Made by a program: the position numbers and the translations under genes. Below are positions 1 through 5,917 of a DNA stretch of 8,684 nucleotides, in pieces (position 1 is the first letter of the stretch; every line of letters starts with the position of its first letter). The notes under the pieces were generated by a model. The model searched no databases. It saw nothing but the letters and a program-made list of their open reading frames with translations, and had not been told where the DNA came from. Source of the DNA: Oscillospiraceae bacterium (GTDB lineage: Bacteria; Bacillota; Clostridia; Oscillospirales; Ruminococcaceae); contig JAEDNF010000054.1 in the NCBI GenBank assembly GCA_016302655.1, forward strand, positions 1 through 8,684. Direction: 5' to 3'.

Positions 1-2380
1 CGCTGACAGACAGCTTGAGGAAAGAATCAAAATCGTAGTTCTGTACTACACTTTGCGGCACGGTAAAGGTGAACCGTGCCGTTTTTCCTCCGTCGCTGTA
101 AACAGCTCCGTTTTCGTCTGCTGTGAAGCCCTTTGTTTCTTCTCCCGAAGCCGAAACGAAGTTGCACACAAACTTACTTACCCGTGATATATCATCTCTT
201 GCCGTTACCGTCACGGTAAGCGGCGCATTGTAAAAGCCGAAGGTGATATTCTCAATAACCGTGTCCATAACGCTCTTGCCGTACTCTACGCTCACTATCT
301 CGGGCGCTGTGGTATCAACGGCAAACGGTGAAGAAGCGTAGCTCTCCGCCTCGTTACCAGCCTTATCGGTACACTTTACATTAAGCGTATATACTGCGTC
401 CGAAGCAAAATTTACCGTAGCGGTATATCTGTCTGCACCCTCGCTCTTCCAGGAAGAAATGTTTACCTTTGCGCTTATATCCTCGCCCGAAGCGTCCTTT
501 GCGCTTACCGAAAGCAAAGTCTTTTCTTCGCTGAAATTATGCTCGGTTATCGTAACCGTTGCAGTGCGCTGCTTTGCATAATACTGCGTACCGTCTGCAA
601 CGGTAACGGGTATATTATCGTCAAACTTCACCGATATCACAGGCGATACGGTATCTATCACTCTTACTGCCGACTGATAGGTTTTCATCTTATTAGCCGA
701 GCGGTCGGTATACTCCGCTTTAATTATATACGCTCCGTCACCGCTAAGCGTAAATACGGCGGTATGCTTGTCATCTGAGCCGTCCGTCCACACAGCGTTA
801 TCAACGGAGGTATATGCACCGCCGTCCTTGCTGACCGATATTTTCACTTCCGAGCTTACAAAGTTAGCTTCGGTAATGCTGAGCCTTGCCTCAATCTTTC
901 CGCCTGTGCTCTTGCCGTAGAATATTCCATCATTGCCCGAAACAGTAGGCTCGGAATATACTATCTCGTCAAACAAAGGCGAAACGGTATCGTTGATAAT
1001 GATATTGCTGTCGGTTGTTTTGTTTGCCGTATTAGAATAAGAGTCGGCAGCCGTTACGGTTATGCTTCCTCTTATCTGGTCTGCTTCGCTTCTCAAAAGA
1101 GTAACCGTTGCGGTGAATTTTGACTTATCGGTCTTATCCTGTACCGCCTTTACCGTCTGCTGTTCGTACTTTTCCTTGTTCACTGAAGAAGCGCCCTGCG
1201 CCCTGTTATATTCCCAGGTGAAGCTGTCCACTCCGCATACATCGTCGTAGGCAGTAAAGGTCACTTTTACAGTATCGGTATTGCTGTTGTAGTATTTCTC
1301 CCTGCCGAACTCATTTACAGGCTCGCTGAAAGATACGGCTACGCCGTACGGTGCAGTACCGTCTACGGCAAATCGTCCCGCAGCCGCCTTATTGCTCAAA
1401 TTGCCCGAGCGGTCTTTGCAGGAGAGTACGATATCGTATATTCCGTCATCGAAGCCGTTAAAGGAGAATATATGCTCGTCGGAGCTGTTGCCCTCAGTCC
1501 AGTTTGAAGCGTTTTTAAGCGCAGTAACAAGCCTTGCTTTAACGCTTTCACGGTCGATGGCGTTGCCGTTTATATCCGTTGCGGTAAAGCTGTCGAGTAT
1601 CATTCCCGACGGTGTGAAATATGGCTCTCTTACCGTTACTTTAAGCGTGCGTGACTGTCCGTCAGCGGCTGCAACGATATATGAAGAGGACCTATCAACG
1701 ACATAGGTATACTGCGAGGTCAGTTCATTCTTATTTCCCGATTTATCGGTACATTCTACCTTTACCTTGTACTCTGCCTCATCCGTCAAGGTGAACGAGC
1801 TTTGATATATATCCGCTGTGACACATTCCCATTCGCTCAAAGTGAACGGCTCACCGTAGCTCTTTCCGCCGTCCTTGCTCACTCTTATCTTCACGATATC
1901 GGGATAGAAGTTCGCTTCATTTACCGATACCGTGAACTTTACGCCTTCACTTCCGTAATATATCCTGTCCTTGTCCGAAGACACACCGGTGCTGTTGCCC
2001 AGCGTAATAACGGGCGTTCTTGTGTCTATTACAAATTCATAGCCGTCATTCCATACAGCCTCGTTGCCTGCCTTATCAAAAGCGGAGAACACTATTTTGC
2101 CTCTGTACTGCCTTCCAACGCTCTTTTTTACCGTCAGAACAGCCTTGCCGTCCTTGCCGAATGCTATTTCTCCGCCGTCTTCCGCAATATTTATATCCGA
2201 AGCTTGTTCATCCCTTACATAGCTCCACTTTATACGGTCAAGTCCCGATGCGCTGTCGGACGCTCCGAACTCGAACTTCACATCGCTGTCATATCTGCCG
2301 AAGGAGATAGCTCCCAGCACTACCGACAGACATTCCTCACGCATAGCTACGCTAAGCCCCGACGGAGCAGTCTTGTCTAT
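1..2380 (-). repeat. Ig-like module array with a three-module higher-order repeat
   Basis: Residues about 808-1600 split at D-x-T-x-P or equivalent joints into seven modules starting near 808, 926, 1035, 1147, 1271, 1383 and 1496. Three types recur in order. Type B (808, 1147, 1496) has an (A/S)-x-D-(D/S)-x-(S/C)-(G/R)-(L/V) motif before an aromatic strand. Type A1 (926, 1271) has EANF followed by VSKDGG. Type A2 (1035, 1383) has a diverged (R/T)E-x-x-F motif and ends FAVDxTAP. The array therefore reads B-A1-A2-B-A1-A2-B, with a period near 340-350 residues, and the last module is cut by the window edge. These are probably rigid Ig-fold stalk units. Confidence 0.7.
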
Positions 2381-4801
2381 TTTAAGCTTTATCGTCTGCG
2401 GGGGAGTTATCGCACCGCTTTCATCCTTGAAATAAAGCTCCTCAGTATATACCGCTTCATCGGAGTATTCCTTCTCGCTTACATACGCACCGTCTGCGCC
2501 GTCTGTGCTGAACAGATATCCCTCAGCCGCCTTTATTATAAGCGTACCGTTATACCATTTTTTCTCGTCAAAGCTGTCAAGCACTGTTTCATTGCCGCCT
2601 TTGCTTTCTGTAACATAAAACAGCTTTTCCGATACGCTGAGGTATGATATCTTAACAGAATACGACTTTTCGCACGATGGGTAAACATTATCCTCCGTGC
2701 CGCTTTTTGACACAGTTACTCTGACTTCTACCGAGCCTCCGTTTGCCTTTAGTACCTCAGTCAGCTTTTTAAGGTCGCTTATCTGAAGTCTGCCCTTGAT
2801 ATCCGTCTTATCGGAGTTTTCGGCGTTGCCTGTTGCTCCCTCGCTTACTATCTTTATTCCGATATCGGTTTTATCTATAGTTATCACGGGTGCATTATCG
2901 TTCTTGTAGGAAGTTACCGTCCAGTTGTCTATAACTCCCTCGTTTGTACCGAGTGTATATTCCGCATTTCTATCGGGCAGGTCATGAGCAAGGATCAATG
3001 CGTCCTCTTTTGTTGCGCAGATTTTTACTGTCTTGTTTATCTCTGCGCCGTTATAGTTGCCGTTGCCGCTTCTTGAAGCGGTTATTGTTACTATGCCGGG
3101 GGAAAGAAGCGTCAGCATACCGTTTTCATCGATAACAGCCACTTTTTCGTCGCTCACGCTGTAGCTCACCTTGTTTTGCGAAAGCTCGGGTGTATCGTCA
3201 TATACTGCGCTGAAATCGGCATTTCCGCCTTTTACAAAGCTAATAGTATCCCTTACATTACGGTTAAAAGAAAGCGCCTGGTCAGCCTTTTCTATCTTCA
3301 ATGTAAACTTGGTTATGTAAGGGAAGTAGTTCTCGTTTTTAACCGTTATTACAACAACATACTCGCCTGCGTCTTTTACTGTACCTATCTCGCCTGTTTC
3401 GGTATTTTTTATCTTGCAGATAACCGTGTCGCTGTCCGAGGGGGCTTTTCCCTGTGTAAATCCGCCCACAAGGTGCTCCTCGCCGTCATATACAGCTTTA
3501 TATATTCCGTCGGTTTCATCCTTCTCGCCGTACGGGACAAACTCTATGTTCATTCTGCTTACCTTGCCTATAGTAATGACATAGGTACGCCTGAAGGTAT
3601 AGTGGTTCGCTCTTTCTATCTTAAGCGTTATCGTATATTCGCCTGCGTTCTTGATTTTCGGGATACTGTCGCAGGAGTCATATTCCGTACCGTTAAAGCT
3701 GTAGCTTACCTTATCTCCGTCTTTGATACCCTCTACAGAAAAAGCCGTGTGAGCCTTGCCGTCAAACTTTGCATAATACTGCTCGGTATCTCCGTCTTCT
3801 CCGTTATAATCGCCGTATACATTTACTGTCGGGGTTATATTTGCAGGCATTATTTCCACGGTGAAGCTCTTTAATATCGGCTCGTGATTGTCGTCGGTAT
3901 TGATGCTTGCCGTCACGGTATATTTCCCTGCGTCATAAAGCTTTGCGCCTTCACACTCGGTACCGTCTTCACGGTATGCTTTTATTTCGGCTGTGTACCG
4001 TCCGTTGTAGCCGTTTGCGGTTACAGCGGCGGCAGTATGCTTTCTCCCGTCAAAAACGGCGGTATATACACCGTCAGACAGCGTACCGTAAGGGGTAACG
4101 GTAAAATAGCTGTCCTTTATCTGCGCCTTTGCTACGGTTATATTATCGGTTACTATGATCTTTTCCTTACAGCCGTATCTTCTTATTGTAGTTTCAACCG
4201 AATATGTTCCTGCTTCAACTACCGAGCAGGAGCTATCATCGGTATTAACTATCTCGGAGTTGCCGTCCGTTACTTTATAGGTGACTTTGTCCTCATCGGT
4301 AACGCCCGACAGAGTCACGAGTGCGTTTTGACTTCCGTTATACTTAAGACCGCTAACAGCTTGTGCGGTAACGCCCTCTATCTCATCTGTTGCCGCTGTC
4401 AGCTTCACCGGGTACACCTGAGCCTTATACGAGCCCAGCGTTCTGTCTGTGTAGCTTACCGTCTTGTAGCCGTATGCCTTCACCGAATATGAAAGCACCA
4501 TACCGCTTACATAGCTATCCTTTTCAATAAGCAAGGCAAAGCCGTTTTCATCGGTCGTGACAGATCTATCCGAAATGTATATCTCACCGCCGTCAGAAGA
4601 GCGCACCGTATATGTAACTACCGCATTTTCTATTGCGCCCATCGTATCCCTGTCTACCACTCCGATAGTTACTCCAAGCTCGCTCAAAGTATTTTCTGCC
4701 GATACTTTAAGAGAAGTAAAGGGTATCAGAGTAAACAGCATAGCTGCGGCAAGAACAGCCGCAATTATCCTGTCTTTAGTTCTGACAGCAGACTTAAGCA
4801 T
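1..4801 (-). CDS. Giant exported multi-Ig-like repeat surface protein (C-terminus beyond window)
   Basis: The minus frame from ATG 4801-4799 is open for 1600 codons to the left edge, so the C-terminus and any sortase or membrane anchor are unseen. Residues 1-35 are a Sec signal peptide: basic start, hydrophobic core about 12-29, and V-S-A before the expected cut at 35/36. Residues about 41-135 resemble a carboxypeptidase-regulatory or Cna-B-like domain. About 145-505 hold four MBG-like modules with DG..H and AGxYT motifs, and about 505-595 a BIG2-like module. About 596-807 are a less clear linker region that includes a WYNGTLIIKA stretch. From about 808 there are seven Ig-like modules bounded by D-x-T-x-P joints. 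No catalytic domain is visible. The likely role is an extended cell-surface stalk, adhesin or scaffold. The gene lies 3 nt after the four-helix membrane protein, with a GAGGGG Shine-Dalgarno, which supports this start. Surface location is inferred; ligand and function are not recognisable. Confidence 0.9.
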   Translation of the reverse strand, partial: MLKSAVRTKDRIIAAVLAAAMLFTLIPFTSLKVSAENTLSELGVTIGVVDRDTMGAIENAVVTYTVRSSDGGEIYISDRSVTTDENGFALLIEKDSYVSGMVLSYSVKAYGYKTVSYTDRTLGSYKAQVYPVKLTAATDEIEGVTAQAVSGLKYNGSQNALVTLSGVTDEDKVTYKVTDGNSEIVNTDDSSCSVVEAGTYSVETTIRRYGCKEKIIVTDNITVAKAQIKDSYFTVTPYGTLSDGVYTAVFDGRKHTAAAVTANGYNGRYTAEIKAYREDGTECEGAKLYDAGKYTVTASINTDDNHEPILKSFTVEIMPANITPTVNVYGDYNGEDGDTEQYYAKFDGKAHTAFSVEGIKDGDKVSYSFNGTEYDSCDSIPKIKNAGEYTITLKIERANHYTFRRTYVITIGKVSRMNIEFVPYGEKDETDGIYKAVYDGEEHLVGGFTQGKAPSDSDTVICKIKNTETGEIGTVKDAGEYVVVITVKNENYFPYITKFTLKIEKADQALSFNRNVRDTISFVKGGNADFSAVYDDTPELSQNKVSYSVSDEKVAVIDENGMLTLLSPGIVTITASRSGNGNYNGAEINKTVKICATKEDALILAHDLPDRNAEYTLGTNEGVIDNWTVTSYKNDNAPVITIDKTDIGIKIVSEGATGNAENSDKTDIKGRLQISDLKKLTEVLKANGGSVEVRVTVSKSGTEDNVYPSCEKSYSVKISYLSVSEKLFYVTESKGGNETVLDSFDEKKWYNGTLIIKAAEGYLFSTDGADGAYVSEKEYSDEAVYTEELYFKDESGAITPPQTIKLKIDKTAPSGLSVAMREECLSVVLGAISFGRYDSDVKFEFGASDSASGLDRIKWSYVRDEQASDINIAEDGGEIAFGKDGKAVLTVKKSVGRQYRGKIVFSAFDKAGNEAVWNDGYEFVIDTRTPVITLGNSTGVSSDKDRIYYGSEGVKFTVSVNEANFYPDIVKIRVSKDGGKSYGEPFTLSEWECVTADIYQSSFTLTDEAEYKVKVECTDKSGNKNELTSQYTYVVDRSSSYIVAAADGQSRTLKVTVREPYFTPSGMILDSFTATDINGNAIDRESVKARLVTALKNASNWTEGNSSDEHIFSFNGFDDGIYDIVLSCKDRSGNLSNKAAAGRFAVDGTAPYGVAVSFSEPVNEFGREKYYNSNTDTVKVTFTAYDDVCGVDSFTWEYNRAQGASSVNKEKYEQQTVKAVQDKTDKSKFTATVTLLRSEADQIRGSITVTAADSYSNTANKTTDSNIIINDTVSPLFDEIVYSEPTVSGNDGIFYGKSTGGKIEARLSITEANFVSSEVKISVSKDGGAYTSVDNAVWTDGSDDKHTAVFTLSGDGAYIIKAEYTDRSANKMKTYQSAVRVIDTVSPVISVKFDDNIPVTVADGTQYYAKQRTATVTITEHNFSEEKTLLSVSAKDASGEDISAKVNISSWKSEGADRYTATVNFASDAVYTLNVKCTDKAGNEAESYASSPFAVDTTAPEIVSVEYGKSVMDTVIENITFGFYNAPLTVTVTARDDISRVSKFVCNFVSASGEETKGFTADENGAVYSDGGKTARFTFTVPQSVVQNYDFDSFLKLSVS
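3017..3289 (-). other. BIG2-like (bacterial Ig-like group 2) module
   Basis: Residues about 505-595 contain VSYSVSDEKVAVIDENG followed by LLSPGIVTITASRSGNGNY. The 'S-D-x-x-V-A-x-I-D-x-x-G' then 'G-x-V-T-I-T-A' layout is the hallmark of BIG2 domains found in intimin-like and other Gram-positive surface proteins. It separates the MBG-like block from the downstream Ig-like array. Confidence 0.7.
3287..4369 (-). repeat. Four tandem MBG-like modules in the surface protein
   Basis: Residues about 145-505 of the surface protein fall into four units of roughly 80-90 residues. Three begin with a Y-x-A-x-(F/Y)-DG-x-x-H motif (around 247-255, 343-351 and 436-443). The first has a weaker counterpart (YNGSQNA, 154-160). 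All contain a late (A/V)-(E/D/K/N)-AG-x-Y motif (195-200, 289-294, 385-389, 477-481) and end in an I-x-(V/I)-x-(K/P)-A-type strand. This pattern matches the MBG family of beta-rich extracellular repeats. Copies are diverged at DNA level, so they look like an old duplication. The family call rests on motif memory. Confidence 0.65.
4697..4801 (-). other. Signal peptide of the giant surface protein
   Basis: This stretch encodes residues 1-35. It has Lys/Arg at positions 3, 7, 9 and 11, then an uninterrupted apolar core rich in Ala, Leu and Ile, then a V-S-A cleavage motif followed by Glu-Asn. This is a classical Sec/SPase I signal. There is no lipobox cysteine, so the protein is not a lipoprotein, and no YSIRK motif. 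Confidence 0.85.
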
Positions 4802-4804
4802 GGT

Positions 4805-5272
4805 TCATTTCCCCTCTTTGTTAAGAATGATATAATGATATATTTTTCCGTTCAGCATTGCATGGGCATATAAGCACAGCATCATCAAAAACAAGGCAGT
4901 AAAGGTAACTGCCGTATTTTCCGCCGCAAGTATTATCGCTGTTACAAATGCCGCCGCAGATAAAATCAGCGCCGAGTCGGCAACTTTTGCGACCTTTCCG
5001 GAAAAGAAGGTAAGAATACCGGGCAAAGCCTTATTATGCTCCTTTGCCGCTTTGCTCTTTTCACACCGATTCTTTACCTTTGCCGCCGCAACAAGAAATA
5101 CCACAGCGCCGATAAGCGACGCCCAGAAAACCGAGCCGCCTATTATATTTCCCGTGTTATCTTCCGAAAATATCATCTGCAATAACGGCATCAGAATAAA
5201 TGAAGCCGCATTGATAAAAAACAGCGCCGCAGATACCGTCCACAGCACCGCAGTCTTTTTTACCGCACTCAT
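4805..5272 (-). CDS. Small four-helix integral membrane protein, function unknown
   Basis: The 155-residue product has four hydrophobic stretches at about residues 8-35, 45-64, 97-117 and 120-140. The loop between helices 2 and 3 (65-96) is rich in Lys and Arg, which by the positive-inside rule places it, the N-terminus and the C-terminus in the cytoplasm. There is no signal peptide, catalytic motif or recognisable transporter signature. A conserved-looking PGILTFFS segment precedes helix 3 and HAMLNGKIYHYI lies near the C-terminus. I have the impression of relatives with this tail beside FHA/kinase genes in other Clostridia, but cannot verify it here. The ATG overlaps the upstream stop by 4 nt (ATGA), and a GAGGAT Shine-Dalgarno lies 5 nt before it, so the two proteins are translationally coupled and perhaps partners. 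It may be a membrane component linking phosphosignalling to the surface protein made next; that is inference. Confidence 0.85.
   Translation of the reverse strand: MSAVKKTAVLWTVSAALFFINAASFILMPLLQMIFSEDNTGNIIGGSVFWASLIGAVVFLVAAAKVKNRCEKSKAAKEHNKALPGILTFFSGKVAKVADSALILSAAAFVTAIILAAENTAVTFTALFLMMLCLYAHAMLNGKIYHYIILNKEGK
4811..4816 (-). promoter_or_regulatory. Ribosome binding site of the giant surface protein
   Basis: The minus strand reads GAGGGG here, 9 nt before the ATG at 4801. The site lies inside the last codons of the preceding gene, so translation of the two is probably coupled. An earlier ATG at 4808, overlapping the upstream TGA, is in a different frame and is not the start. Confidence 0.7.
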
Positions 5273-5898
5273 ACTATATCCTCATCGGTGCTTACAGTAA
5301 TTATCCTCTCGATCATAACAAGCTTTGGAGTCTGCTCCTCAGAGCCGACCGTATCGCCGAGCTTTTCTGTTATCGAGCCTGTCGCACCGCTTTCATCGCC
5401 GTTATCCGTAAGCAATTCCGTCGCAGAGTCATCGGCGGTAAGCACTTCCGTCGCAGAATCGTCGTCGGTAAGCAATTCCGTCGCAGAATCGTCTGCGGTA
5501 AGCACTTCGGTCGCAGAATCATCAGCGGTAAGCACTTCCGTCTGCTCGCCGTTTTCCGCATCAAGCTTTACCGTTTCATTATCGTCACCGCTATTGTCAA
5601 GCGGAAGCGTTTCGTCAATCTCGCTTATGTCGGCGAGGGCTTTTGTACGGTTATCTTTTTCTATTTTTCTCGGTACTATGGATTTTCCCTGTGCCGTACC
5701 GCCGTTATTTTTGCCGCTTTCAGCCTCGATTTTTTCTGCGGCTCTTATTGCGGCTATCTTCTTTCTTGCGTTTGCTCCCGTCAGCTCGCCGATAACGGAA
5801 GGTATTTTAAGCGCAAAAAACAGTACTGCCGCCGCAACCGCACCGACTATACCCAGTACAAATGCTATCACCGACAGCACAGAAAGGATATCAGCCAT
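5269..5898 (-). CDS. Single-pass membrane protein with acidic Thr-rich decapeptide repeats; candidate phospho-scaffold
   Basis: The product is 209 residues. Residues about 4-30 form one transmembrane helix, followed by KIPSVIGELTG and a basic helical stretch (44-58, RKKIAAIRAAEK). The basic side implies that the long C-terminal part is cytoplasmic. Residues 120-167 are five decapeptides of the form TE(V/L)LTxDDSA, very acidic and regularly dosed with threonine. An isolated ETVKL sits at 108-112. The final segment (VMIERIITVSTDEDIV) looks structured. No enzyme motif is present. Four repeats contain T-x-x-D and all five contain T-x-x-L, spacings that FHA domains can read when Thr is phosphorylated. 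With a kinase gene 19 nt upstream and an FHA gene in the same unit, a substrate/docking role is plausible but inferred. The start at ATG 5898 is chosen because a GGAGGGG site lies 6 nt upstream; a TTG 36 nt earlier lacks this support. Confidence 0.88.
   Translation of the reverse strand: MADILSVLSVIAFVLGIVGAVAAAVLFFALKIPSVIGELTGANARKKIAAIRAAEKIEAESGKNNGGTAQGKSIVPRKIEKDNRTKALADISEIDETLPLDNSGDDNETVKLDAENGEQTEVLTADDSATEVLTADDSATELLTDDDSATEVLTADDSATELLTDNGDESGATGSITEKLGDTVGSEEQTPKLVMIERIITVSTDEDIV
5278..5283 (-). promoter_or_regulatory. Ribosome binding site of the four-helix membrane protein
   Basis: The minus strand reads GAGGAT 5 nt before the ATG at 5272, inside the 3' end of the upstream gene. 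Together with the ATGA stop/start overlap this indicates translational coupling. Confidence 0.65.
5408..5542 (-). repeat. 30-bp in-frame tandem repeat, four full copies plus one half
   Basis: On the plus strand, units beginning GTAAGCA start at 5408, 5438, 5468, 5498 and 5528, exactly 30 bp apart. The fifth is matched only to about 5542. Base 8 of the unit (A or C) gives the Leu or Val variant of the decapeptide, in the protein order V-V-L-V-L. Because the unit is 10 codons, gain or loss of copies would keep the frame. There are no spacers between copies. Confidence 0.93.
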
Positions 5899-5904
5899 AG
5901 TTTT

Positions 5905-5911
5905 CCCCTCC
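5905..5911 (-). promoter_or_regulatory. Ribosome binding site deciding the start of the repeat protein
   Basis: The minus strand reads GGAGGGG 6 nt before ATG 5898. It is a near-perfect Shine-Dalgarno and lies just after the kinase stop codon (5918-5920). It favours ATG 5898 over an upstream TTG at 5934, which would overlap the kinase gene. Confidence 0.8.
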
Positions 5912-5917
5912 GTTTCA

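Noticed and set aside
1802..2647. 281-codon plus-strand open frame
   Set aside because: It is antisense to the Ig-like array of the continuous 1600-codon minus-strand gene; its product is Tyr/Arg/Cys rich with no family resemblance. The plus-strand frames at 3176-3874 and 3884-4492 were dropped for the same reason.
4806..4808. ATG overlapping the TGA of the four-helix membrane protein as start of the surface protein
   Set aside because: It is out of frame with the 1600-codon reading frame; the ATG at 4801 is followed directly by the signal peptide.
5408..5542. Possible CRISPR array because of regular 30-bp repeats
   Set aside because: The copies are contiguous with no unique spacers, the period equals ten codons, and the array lies inside an open gene.
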